A stretch of DNA of 21,754 nt from Sulfolobus sp. UBA167 (lineage in GTDB: Archaea; Thermoproteota; Thermoprotei_A; Sulfolobales; Sulfolobaceae): contig DAHF01000138.1 of the NCBI GenBank assembly GCA_002495845.1, positions 13,892 through 35,645 of the forward strand. The letters are read 5' to 3'. A program made the position numbers and the translations under genes. Below, in pieces: positions 14,721 to 21,279 of this stretch; within the stretch, counting starts at the first letter, position 1, and every line of letters starts with the position of its first letter. Below the pieces are notes generated by a model. The model saw only the letters and a program-made list of their open reading frames with translations. It was not told the DNA's origin and searched no databases.

Positions 14721-14728
14721 TTTTTAAA
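14721..14728 (-). promoter_or_regulatory. TATA box of the CdvB paralog
   Basis: TTTAAAAA on the minus strand, centred about 31 nt before the ATG at 14693, giving a predicted leader of only a few nucleotides. Confidence 0.5.
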
Positions 14729-14777
14729 GCAAGAGGGATGCTCACTGGTATTTTCTAATGAGAAACAAGAAGTACAT

Positions 14778-14786
14778 GCTTTAATA
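14778..14786 (+). promoter_or_regulatory. TATA box of the Hsp20-like gene (leaderless)
   Basis: CTTTAATAC spans about -33 to -25 of the ATG at 14811, so transcription should begin at the start codon. Confidence 0.55.
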
Positions 14787-14790
14787 CCAC

Positions 14791-14808
14791 TATTACTTAA
14801 AAGTAATA
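14791..14808 (+). promoter_or_regulatory. Palindromic operator candidate TATTACTT-AA-AAGTAATA
   Basis: Perfect 8-bp arms separated by 2 bp occupy the space between the TATA box and the ATG at 14811. A repressor bound here would block RNA polymerase at the start site of a leaderless gene. Confidence 0.5.
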
Positions 14809-14810
14809 TT

Positions 14811-15095
14811 ATGACATCTCCCTTTGAGGTAAATGATGATCCTGAGGTAGATTTTTTACAAAGAGAAAATGAAGTGGAAATATTTCTAGACCTCAGATTC
14901 AGGGACGTGGATTTAAACAAGGTAGAAGTACGTTCTGATTCTACAATGTTGTACGCCTATGACAAGTCCTCCAATAACGTAATCAAGATAGTCGCATTAC
15001 CTTTCAAACTGTCTTCTATCTCGATAAGTAGTAGAAATGGCATCCTTGTAATAAAAAGTGTTATAGAGGAAACTAATGTAACAAAACCCAAGTGA
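14811..15095 (+). CDS. Hsp20/alpha-crystallin-fold small protein
   Basis: 94 residues. The pattern of beta strands fits the alpha-crystallin domain: VEIFLDLRF (about 22-30), DLNKVEVRSDSTMLYAY (34-50), VIKIVALPFKL (57-67), then SISISSRNGILVIKSV (69-84), where G77-I-L79 matches the near-invariant GxL of Hsp20 proteins. There is no C-terminal I-x-I tail used for oligomer assembly and no long N-terminal arm, so it is shorter than active small heat-shock chaperones (usually 120-180). It could be a dimeric holdase or an Hsp20-fold partner protein (p23/CS-like). It is divergent from the CdvB paralog with a 117-nt shared spacer. Confidence 0.7.
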   Translation: MTSPFEVNDDPEVDFLQRENEVEIFLDLRFRDVDLNKVEVRSDSTMLYAYDKSSNNVIKIVALPFKLSSISISSRNGILVIKSVIEETNVTKPK

Positions 15096-15141
15096 TATTA
15101 CATAACTAAAAATTCGTTTATACCATGTTATGTAATTATCA
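15093..15141 (+). repeat. Long imperfect inverted repeat at the 3' end of the Hsp20-like gene
   Basis: The arms 15093-15106 and 15127-15141 read TGATATTACATAAC and GTTATGTAATTATCA; they pair over 14 bp with one bulged base, around a loop of 20 nt. The left arm begins with the gene's stop codon. T-rich DNA (15144-15178) follows, so a terminator or 3'-end stability element is possible. Confidence 0.6.
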
Positions 15142-15184
15142 TGCTTATTCTTTATGTTTATTTTTCCTTCTCGTATTTTCTCCA

Positions 15185-15240
15185 TTCTTCAGCACTCAAG
15201 ACCGTCCTCACCGTTCAGCCTTTCCGAGATCATCACTTAA
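15185..15240 (-). ncRNA. C/D box guide sRNA (2'-O-methylation guide)
   Basis: On the minus strand all four boxes appear in order: C box GTGATGA (15236-15230), guide TCTCGGAAAGG (11 nt), D' box CTGA (15218-15215), 3-nt spacer, C' box GTGAGGA (15211-15205), guide CGGTCTTGAGTG (12 nt), D box CTGA (15192-15189). Box spacing and the total of about 56 nt are canonical for archaeal C/D sRNAs bound by L7Ae, Nop5 and fibrillarin. TTTTTTAA at 15262-15269 lies about 26 nt before the predicted 5' end at 15239-15240. By the fifth-nucleotide rule the targets are C in CACUCAAGACCG and U in CCUUUCCGAGA; which rRNA or tRNA carries these was not checked. Confidence 0.82.
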
Positions 15241-15261
15241 GAGAAAAAAATGATTCATAAC

Positions 15262-15269
15262 TTAAAAAA
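15262..15269 (-). promoter_or_regulatory. TATA box of the C/D box sRNA
   Basis: TTTTTTAA on the minus strand, centred 26 nt before position 15239, three to four bases ahead of the C box. It suggests the sRNA has its own transcript rather than being processed from the oxidase mRNA. Confidence 0.55.
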
Positions 15270-15324
15270 CTCTTTATAAAATTAGAATCAAAAGAAGAAT
15301 AAGGGCGAAAACACGAAATATTAT

Positions 15325-15346
15325 AAAGAAATTTTCTTTAAAAAAT
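15325..15346 (-). terminator. Terminator candidate after the oxidase gene
   Basis: Just beyond the oxidase stop (15354) the minus strand has TCATTTTTTAAAG followed by the palindrome AAAGAAAATTTCTTT (arms of 7 with a 1-nt centre), a U-rich exit region. Confidence 0.4.
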
Positions 15347-15353
15347 GATTGTC

Positions 15354-16994
15354 TTAGTTGTCATTCTTCTTGCTATGTATTATGTGAGATCCTAGGCCTT
15401 TAATTAGATTGAGCGGGAACGTAACAATCTGGCGGGTCTCTATTTTGTCTGGGGCTTTCATAGACATAGCTACAGTATTTATTACCTGAGGTAACTCCTG
15501 CCCTTCTAAGTTTGCAGGCTTTCCTCTCACTATGGTCAACACTAGGTTTATCAGCCATCCTATTGTAGCGACGTCAGCTATTACAGCTCCCACTGTGGAA
15601 AGTACTTCTCCGAATATGTATGTCGGGGTTAGAGGGAATATCAGCTCCTTTCTTACTAAGCCAGCAATACCTATCATGCTAAATCCTACGATGATCATCG
15701 TAGTCCCTAGCATATAACCTGCATAATGTATCCACGCCGTCTTACTAGAGTACCACATCTTTCCAGACATCATCGGTATTAGATAGTAGAGTACAGCAAA
15801 TCCAGCTGGTACTATAGCCCAGTATATCATTTGATGGAAGTGACTCACTATGAACAGAGTTTCGTGCTCTACAGAATCAGCAGCTAATATTGCGTTAAAT
15901 ATGCCCAACACACCCCCAGCTATGGAACCAGCCCACGCAGTAGCAGTCCACAGAGCTATGATGTTAAGCTTTATTGACGAGCCCTTCACTGTAGCCCATA
16001 GGTTAAAGAACGTCATCATTGTAGGTATGACCACACCTAGCGTTATAGCCTCAACTACTAACTTTAGCGCTAATGGAAGGTCAGCCATATATATATGATG
16101 TATTCCTATCCCTCCAGCAGAGAACACCAAGTAAAGCAATGCTGACAACCTTCCAGCTCTCTCACTATATAATGGCTTACCTGATAGGGTAGGTATTAGT
16201 AGATACAATGATGCGACTGCTGGGAACCAAGATATGTATACTATTGCATGCCATAGGTCTCCGAATGCGACTTGATTGGCGATCACGTCAATTCCTGTTA
16301 AGCCATAGAACGTCGTTAAGTCCCATACGTTTGCAACTACTTCTCCAGCGTAGCCTATCTGTATTAATAATAGATACATCAAGCCGAATGAGAGAAAAAC
16401 TGGAAGTTTCTCCTTCATTGTCTTAGTTGCCTGATAGAAGTGATATATCAAGTATCCAGTTGTCATGTATAGTCCTATGTCCATCAGCATCCATCCCCAG
16501 TACCATGTAGAGCTTGCCACATACATTGAATAACCAGGTAGACCTAGAGGCGCTAGGTAATACCATCCAGTAGCTCCGAAGTAGTTGTCGAACCCAGGCT
16601 GGTTAGTGAGTATTATAGGACCCTCAAACAGCATGAAGGAAATATTGAATAGAATGAAACCTATGTTAAAGAACCACTTTGCCCTTGGCTGAACGTTAAG
16701 CATCTTAAAAGTGAAATAGAAGAATATTGCGAATGTCAGCTGTTGTGCGAATCCGAATAGGTCACGAATCCCATGAAGAGTTATGCTACCTTCGTACTCT
16801 TGAGGGCTGAGCGGAAGGTATTGGAACAAGGCCCATGATGCTTCTTCTATCCTCACCATTAAGGCATCTATAATCCCAAGTATACCCCATACTAGGGATA
16901 GCACTATCATAGCCATCGTTGCACGAGTTACCCAGTCCTTGTCTAGCAGGAATATCGACGATACCAGTTTAACAAGAGGATTACTTTTTTCCAT
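15354..16994 (-). CDS. Heme-copper terminal oxidase subunit I (B-type, DoxB/FoxA-like)
   Basis: 546 residues, about 12-14 membrane helices. It reduces O2 to water at the heme-CuB site and pumps protons. Metal ligands can be read: His74 (low-spin heme, in ITLHGIRD), His249 of LWHAIVY (CuB, with the cross-link Tyr253), His299-His300 in GIGIHHIYM (CuB), His377, and SHFHQ with His385 (high-spin heme) and His387 (low-spin heme). The HPEVY motif of A-type oxidases is HAIVY here, so the D-channel Glu is Ile, as in B-type oxidases. Sulfolobales have several such enzymes (DoxB, SoxB, FoxA); I cannot decide which. No subunit II gene is adjacent. A TTATATAAA promoter at 17051-17060 (minus) would give a leader of about 35 nt. 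Confidence 0.92.
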   Translation of the reverse strand: MEKSNPLVKLVSSIFLLDKDWVTRATMAMIVLSLVWGILGIIDALMVRIEEASWALFQYLPLSPQEYEGSITLHGIRDLFGFAQQLTFAIFFYFTFKMLNVQPRAKWFFNIGFILFNISFMLFEGPIILTNQPGFDNYFGATGWYYLAPLGLPGYSMYVASSTWYWGWMLMDIGLYMTTGYLIYHFYQATKTMKEKLPVFLSFGLMYLLLIQIGYAGEVVANVWDLTTFYGLTGIDVIANQVAFGDLWHAIVYISWFPAVASLYLLIPTLSGKPLYSERAGRLSALLYLVFSAGGIGIHHIYMADLPLALKLVVEAITLGVVIPTMMTFFNLWATVKGSSIKLNIIALWTATAWAGSIAGGVLGIFNAILAADSVEHETLFIVSHFHQMIYWAIVPAGFAVLYYLIPMMSGKMWYSSKTAWIHYAGYMLGTTMIIVGFSMIGIAGLVRKELIFPLTPTYIFGEVLSTVGAVIADVATIGWLINLVLTIVRGKPANLEGQELPQVINTVAMSMKAPDKIETRQIVTFPLNLIKGLGSHIIHSKKNDN

Positions 16995-17050
16995 GAATTG
17001 TTACTTTTATGACCACGGAGTTAAGGTTTTGTTAGAAAACGATTAATCAG

Positions 17051-17060
17051 TTTATATAAC
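17051..17060 (-). promoter_or_regulatory. Probable TATA box of the oxidase gene
   Basis: GTTATATAAA on the minus strand, about 61 nt before the ATG at 16994, inside the 117-nt spacer after the Fe-S protein gene. It allows the oxidase to be transcribed on its own with a leader of about 35 nt. Confidence 0.5.
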
Positions 17061-17111
17061 AAAAACTTAAATAGTATAAAGCTCAAATTGCAAATTTTAA
17101 TTAACTTTACT

Positions 17112-19058
17112 TTATTTCCTTCTTTTTCTAATTTTATCCCTCAGCCAGTGTCGGACGTCATAGAACAATATGTTGTCGTGAGGGCAGGCTTCAACACAGT
17201 TACCAACTCCTATGCACTTGAAGGATTTAAACTCTCCTTTCTTTATGAAGGATGCCCTCATGTCTGTCAATCCTGTAGGACAAGCGTTTGCACAGTCAAC
17301 CGTCTTGCAATTCAAGCAGACTGAAGGATCCCTTGCCTTTAACTTCCAGAAGCCTATTGACGACACTGCTTGGTTAAACGAACCCCAACTGCACCACCCT
17401 TGAGTTGCACAAGCATATGTCCCCATGAATGGAATTGAAATGAATACCACATACCAAAGGAAATTAAAGAAGAACGAGTAAAGGAACACCGTCAAGTCGT
17501 TACCGAAGATGTCGAAGGAGATAACATTTATCGAATTTAGATATGAGACAACAGCTGATGCAAGGTATACCATCCACACTCCTAGTATCACGAACTTGAA
17601 CCAAGGTTTGAGCTTTGAAGTCAGGGTCTTCCTCCCAAGGTACGATTTCCTGTTGAAGACCTTAGTAGAGTCGTAGAATGTCCCTTGGTACATTAAAGGC
17701 GCTGAGCATGTCACTGAGCATATCTGTCTAGACCCAAACATGAAAGAGAGTATCGCTGAGACCGCGTAAGTACCTATTATTCCAGAGAGTAAGACTGAAG
17801 AAGTTACTGGACCATCAGTCCCTATTCCCATGCTCCACATGTAAGGGATATACTGTATTTCGTTACTTATAGGAGAGAAAGAAGGAAGATAAATAGTGTA
17901 AATTGCGAATGCTCCTATCATAAGAAGGAACCTAATCTTGTTCTCCTTGTTCTTCAGCTCCCTAATTCTGAAGACAGCTAAAAGCCCCATCTCTGTCCCC
18001 ATCATGACCAGAAACCAAGCAGACCCAGTGACAGTGCCAAATATGGAGAGAAAGTCAAACAAAGACCCTAGTCCGAAATATGAGAGAGGGGATACGAAAC
18101 CCAGAGAGAGAGAAGATATAAACCCGCCTATCCCAGGGGAAATTACCCCTTCCTCGAAGTCAAGTACTCCGCCCATAAACCACTCCATCACGAAGGTTAA
18201 TGCGATAATAGAGAACGCAAGCTTCTGGTCTTTTATGTAGCTACCTTTCATAGAGGAAGGTCCTTGAATGCTCCTGTAGATAAACCAGAACATCCCGGTG
18301 AGCATAGCGAAGTCGTATAAGTACCAAGACGATACTAGATAGTACGTAAACTCTCCCGCCATCATTAGCGCATATATTACCATGAGTTCAACTGCAGTGA
18401 AAGTATAACTCGATGCCCTAAGTCTCTCTTTATACAGTATTTCATATATAGCTACAGTAGCTATCACCATGAGTGAAGCTGAAATCCAAATTGCAGTGAA
18501 AACGTAAGATTTCACATCTATTATCGCAGGAGATATAGCCATAATGGGAAGGGTGAATAGAAGTAAGTTACGTAGCCCACGGTCAAGTTTAGTGAATCCA
18601 TAAACTAAGGTAAAGATCATTTCGGCTATCATGGTAGCTTGGTACCAATAGTTCTGTACGCCTAAAAGGAAATTACCAAAGCTGTGATAAATAATGGAAT
18701 AAAATGCCTGCCCCATGGAAGCTTCGCTTATAACCATAATTACTGAAAAAATTCCTAGTACATACCACCTATCCCTTAGCTTAGGCTTTGAATTCTTAGT
18801 TATGAGGTAAACTATGGGTATGAGGCCTAAAATCATGTACCCACTACTCGAGGCTAGTACTGTGGCTAAGTTGCCTATTGTAGGAGCTGAGAAGTAATAA
18901 GATAAGGGAAGAAACATGGATACCATGCTTCCTGCCAAGTAGATTACAATAATTAAGGGAATTCCGTCTATTCCTTTCTTGATAAGGTAAAGGAGATAAA
19001 TGGAAAAGGAAGCCATTAACGCTGCAATTCCCCATAGCTCTAAGTTAATGTAATCCAT
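17112..19058 (-). CDS. Polytopic membrane Fe-S protein (NapH/polyferredoxin-like C-terminus)
   Basis: 648 residues from ATG 19058. The first ~540 residues form many (roughly 13-15) membrane helices; a soluble Fe-S domain follows. Cysteines: RQICSVTC and YACATQGWC in the last membrane loops, then C-x2-C-x4-C-x3-CP (Cys581, 584, 589, 593) and C-x5-C-x3-CP (Cys615, 621, 625). In the second motif, CIGVGNCVEACP, Val618 stands where a [4Fe-4S] ferredoxin has Cys. It ends in a basic tail RDKIRKRRK. It probably passes electrons between a quinone or cytochrome and another carrier; FoxG-type proteins of iron-oxidising Sulfolobales are a plausible relative (from memory, not checked). The frame extends to a TTG at 19067, but TTTTTAAT (19087-19094) fits a start at 19058. 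Confidence 0.82.
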   Translation of the reverse strand: MDYINLELWGIAALMASFSIYLLYLIKKGIDGIPLIIVIYLAGSMVSMFLPLSYYFSAPTIGNLATVLASSSGYMILGLIPIVYLITKNSKPKLRDRWYVLGIFSVIMVISEASMGQAFYSIIYHSFGNFLLGVQNYWYQATMIAEMIFTLVYGFTKLDRGLRNLLLFTLPIMAISPAIIDVKSYVFTAIWISASLMVIATVAIYEILYKERLRASSYTFTAVELMVIYALMMAGEFTYYLVSSWYLYDFAMLTGMFWFIYRSIQGPSSMKGSYIKDQKLAFSIIALTFVMEWFMGGVLDFEEGVISPGIGGFISSLSLGFVSPLSYFGLGSLFDFLSIFGTVTGSAWFLVMMGTEMGLLAVFRIRELKNKENKIRFLLMIGAFAIYTIYLPSFSPISNEIQYIPYMWSMGIGTDGPVTSSVLLSGIIGTYAVSAILSFMFGSRQICSVTCSAPLMYQGTFYDSTKVFNRKSYLGRKTLTSKLKPWFKFVILGVWMVYLASAVVSYLNSINVISFDIFGNDLTVFLYSFFFNFLWYVVFISIPFMGTYACATQGWCSWGSFNQAVSSIGFWKLKARDPSVCLNCKTVDCANACPTGLTDMRASFIKKGEFKSFKCIGVGNCVEACPHDNILFYDVRHWLRDKIRKRRK

Positions 19059-19086
19059 AATTATCAATTATCGTTTATCCGAGTAG

Positions 19087-19094
19087 ATTAAAAA
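19087..19094 (-). promoter_or_regulatory. TATA box of the membrane Fe-S protein gene
   Basis: TTTTTAAT on the minus strand, predicting transcription start near 19064 and a leader of about 6 nt before ATG 19058. Confidence 0.5.
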
Positions 19095-19338
19095 CTTCAC
19101 CTAGTTTTTTTAATTAAAAAATTATTAATCAAGCACAATAGTCACTGAAACTGAGTCTGTTCGAAAACAGTAATAGATCTTCTGAGCGTTTGCATCATGT
19201 ATGTGTATAAATATAGGAAAAATAATAATATCAAATGTGTTTATATCACCAGGAGAATTTATGAACGCGAGTGAATTCTCATAGCATATGAAATGGTATA
19301 TGAAAAAGTAATTACCACGTGAACCACTTATATTCAGC

Positions 19339-20664
19339 ATGGACGTTCAGAACGAACTCGAGAAAATGGGGCTGAAACTAGGAGAAGTAGAGAAGTATAT
19401 AGAGGACATGGGATATTTCAAAGGAAAAGCTGACGCGGTGGTTTTAGCAAAGAGCACCGAGGACGTGGCTAGGGTGGTAAAATTCGCTAATGAGAGGGAA
19501 ATTCCCATCATACCCTGGGGAAGAGGTACCAGCGTCACCGGTGCAGTCACCCCTATCAAAGGTGGGATAATTATTGACTTGTCCTCAATGAACAGGATAA
19601 TTGACTTCAGTGACGAAGATTGGATAGTCCACGTCGAGGCTGGAGCAATCCTAGACGAGATAAACGCTTTCTTGAGACCTAGGGGTTTCTTCTTTCCGCC
19701 TGATCCTGCGAGCAGTTTCATGTGCTCTATCGGCGGTGCTACGTCTGAAGGTTCCGGTGGGATGCACTGCGTTAAATACGGTACTATGAAAGACTGGGTA
19801 TTAGCAATGAAAGTAGTCCTTCCAGATGGCAGTACTGTGACCGTAGGGGAACCGCTACACAAGAACCGTGTTGGTTACGATCTAACCCATCTGATGATAG
19901 GAAGTGAAGGCACTCTGGGAGTTATCACAGAGGTATGGCTTAAAGTTGTGCCTATACCAGGCTATAAAATCAAGAGAGTTCTTACCTTCTTCGACAGTGA
20001 GGAAGATATAGGAAGGACTATCATAAACCTGAGGAAAAATAGAGTACAGCCTGAAATAGCGGAGTACATGGACCTGAAGGTCTTAGAGGCTGTTAAGAGC
20101 TCATTCAACATTGAGACCCATGGCGTAGGTGCCCTTCTTATTGATGTGCCAGAGTTCGAAATTGAGAAGCTTAACCTTTCACTTTCTAACCCATCCTTTG
20201 TGAAAGTAGCAGATTCGGAGGAGGAGAAGGAAGAGCTTTATAAGGCGAGGTCTTACGCTTACCTAGCTGTAAAAACGCTGGCAAAATACGCGATGTCTGA
20301 AGACGTCGTTGTTCCAATCAGTAAACTCCCTAAGGTGTTCAAGAAGGTCAGAGAACTAGAGGAGAAATATGGCATGAAATGCCCAATGGTTGGACATATA
20401 GGGGATGGAAACCTTCACCCTATAATTCTCTATGATGATGCCAGCAAAGACAGGGCGGAGTCTTTCTTTAGGGAGTTATGTATCTATGTGATAGACGAAG
20501 GTGGCTCCGTTACGGGAGAACACGGAGTTGGAATACAGAAAAGGGAGATGGCAATTAGACAGATTGAGGAACATAACGGGAGACCACTGCTAGACCTCAT
20601 GAAGGAGATAAAGCTTGTCTTCGATAAGAAAAAGATAATGAACCCATATAAGCAGGTAGTCTGA
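19339..20664 (+). CDS. FAD-linked oxidase, GlcD/D-lactate dehydrogenase type
   Basis: 441 residues, a PCMH-fold flavoprotein that oxidises a 2-hydroxy acid such as glycolate or D-lactate. The FAD-binding domain has PWGRGTSVTGAV (59-70), SIGGATSEGSGG (130-141) and DLTHLMIGSEGTLGVIT (181-197). The C-terminal substrate domain has GHIGDGNLHP (352-361), whose His353 and His360 are the metal-binding pair, and TGEHGVG (392-398) with catalytic His395. Length is in the family range (about 440-500). It is cytoplasmic or membrane-associated, with no signal peptide. A small membrane-protein gene follows 1 nt after its stop. Electron acceptor and exact substrate cannot be decided; 2-hydroxyglutarate or alditol oxidation are alternatives. 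Confidence 0.9.
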   Translation: MDVQNELEKMGLKLGEVEKYIEDMGYFKGKADAVVLAKSTEDVARVVKFANEREIPIIPWGRGTSVTGAVTPIKGGIIIDLSSMNRIIDFSDEDWIVHVEAGAILDEINAFLRPRGFFFPPDPASSFMCSIGGATSEGSGGMHCVKYGTMKDWVLAMKVVLPDGSTVTVGEPLHKNRVGYDLTHLMIGSEGTLGVITEVWLKVVPIPGYKIKRVLTFFDSEEDIGRTIINLRKNRVQPEIAEYMDLKVLEAVKSSFNIETHGVGALLIDVPEFEIEKLNLSLSNPSFVKVADSEEEKEELYKARSYAYLAVKTLAKYAMSEDVVVPISKLPKVFKKVRELEEKYGMKCPMVGHIGDGNLHPIILYDDASKDRAESFFRELCIYVIDEGGSVTGEHGVGIQKREMAIRQIEEHNGRPLLDLMKEIKLVFDKKKIMNPYKQVV

Positions 20665-20665
20665 G

Positions 20666-20875
20666 ATGGGATATATATGCAAAACAGCAAAGCTACTTAT
20701 AATTTTTGGAATAATATTGTTAATTGCTTCAGCTTTCTCTTCCCCGGAGTTGGGTAATTACTCTTACTTCTCTTTACTTGGAGGGACAGTTCTAACAGTG
20801 ATCTCTACGAAATACGACATAGAGAGAAGAAAGAAGAACAAGAAGAAAAAGGTCAGGAGGCGTGCTTCGAGATAG
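20666..20875 (+). CDS. Small membrane protein with a basic C-terminal tail
   Basis: 69 residues with two hydrophobic segments (LLIIFGIILLIASAF, about 10-24; YFSLLGGTVLTVIST, about 34-48), then a tail of about 20 residues that is almost all Lys/Arg. The ATG follows the FAD-oxidase stop by one nt (TGAGATG), so the two are co-translated. By the positive-inside rule both ends face the cytoplasm, which would put the basic tail where the oxidase is; it could anchor the flavoprotein at the membrane (inference). The last 23 nt overlap the 3' end of the gene on the opposite strand. Confidence 0.65.
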   Translation: MGYICKTAKLLIIFGIILLIASAFSSPELGNYSYFSLLGGTVLTVISTKYDIERRKKNKKKKVRRRASR

Positions 20876-21251
20876 GCGGAATTCCCTTGCTAGTCCCGAA
20901 AGCTTCAAGTTCACGTATCTGCTCCTTGTGAAAGCCAAGAAACACTCCCTTACCTTTCCCTCCAACGTAAAGGTTGCCCTGCATTTTCAGGATTTTCCCA
21001 AGGGTTTCACTTTCCAGGACTAGGATGTGGCCTTTCACTGGAATCTCTACCTTGGTACTCCAGACAACAGAGGGGTAATCGCTGTGCCTAGGAGGTATAA
21101 CCTTCTTTAGAGATGGGTCTTCTACATCCACATGCGTTACCCTAGCCCTGCTGTATCCTTTAATGTGGACGAAAACCTTTGCGCCAGGTAACAAGGATCC
21201 GTCCAAGTAAACCTTAGCGTCCTCTATAGGGATCTTGCCGACTCCAACCAT
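20853..21251 (-). CDS. Conserved-looking hypothetical protein (beta-rich, 132 residues)
   Basis: 132 residues, not recognised. Beta-strand patterns dominate (DAKVYLDGSLLPGAKVFVHI, STKVEIPVKGHILVLESETL, GNLYVGGKGKGVFLGF), ending in a helix HKEQIRELEAFG and a short tail GIPPISKHAS. There is no Cys or signal peptide. The glycine-rich strand-turn pattern could be a small beta-barrel. The start ATG at 21251 has a good Shine-Dalgarno sequence, GAGGAG (21261-21266 on the minus strand), so it is leadered; its TATA element TTAAAAAA (21292-21299) would lie inside leuS. It is divergent from leuS with 28 nt between starts, suggesting a translation-related role (weak inference). Confidence 0.7.
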   Translation of the reverse strand: MVGVGKIPIEDAKVYLDGSLLPGAKVFVHIKGYSRARVTHVDVEDPSLKKVIPPRHSDYPSVVWSTKVEIPVKGHILVLESETLGKILKMQGNLYVGGKGKGVFLGFHKEQIRELEAFGTSKGIPPISKHAS

Positions 21252-21258
21252 ATATAAA
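21251..21258 (+). promoter_or_regulatory. TATA box of leuS (leaderless), overlapping the divergent start codon
   Basis: TATATAAA is centred about 26 nt before the leuS ATG at 21280. Its first base is the first base of the divergent gene's ATG. Confidence 0.65.
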
Positions 21259-21279
21259 TCTCCTCTACATCAAAAACAT

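Noticed and set aside
14833..14849. A C box-like ATGATGA followed by CTGA inside the Hsp20-like gene
   Set aside because: The boxes are only 2 nt apart, leaving no room for a guide, and they lie in a coding frame.
14997..15185. A 62-codon open frame on the minus strand over the hairpin next to the C/D sRNA
   Set aside because: It overlaps the Hsp20-like gene and the hairpin, its composition is just AT-rich Lys/Ile/Tyr, and the neighbouring sRNA explains the region better.
19253..19284. A short hairpin (GAGAATT ... AATTCTC) enclosing a seven-codon frame preceded by AGGAG
   Set aside because: The stem is only 7 bp, the frame is tiny, and it is not placed at the likely transcription start; chance is enough to explain it.
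19125..19340. A 71-codon open frame on the minus strand in the spacer before the FAD oxidase
   Set aside because: It starts inside the oxidase start codon, has no promoter or ribosome-binding site and no recognisable composition.
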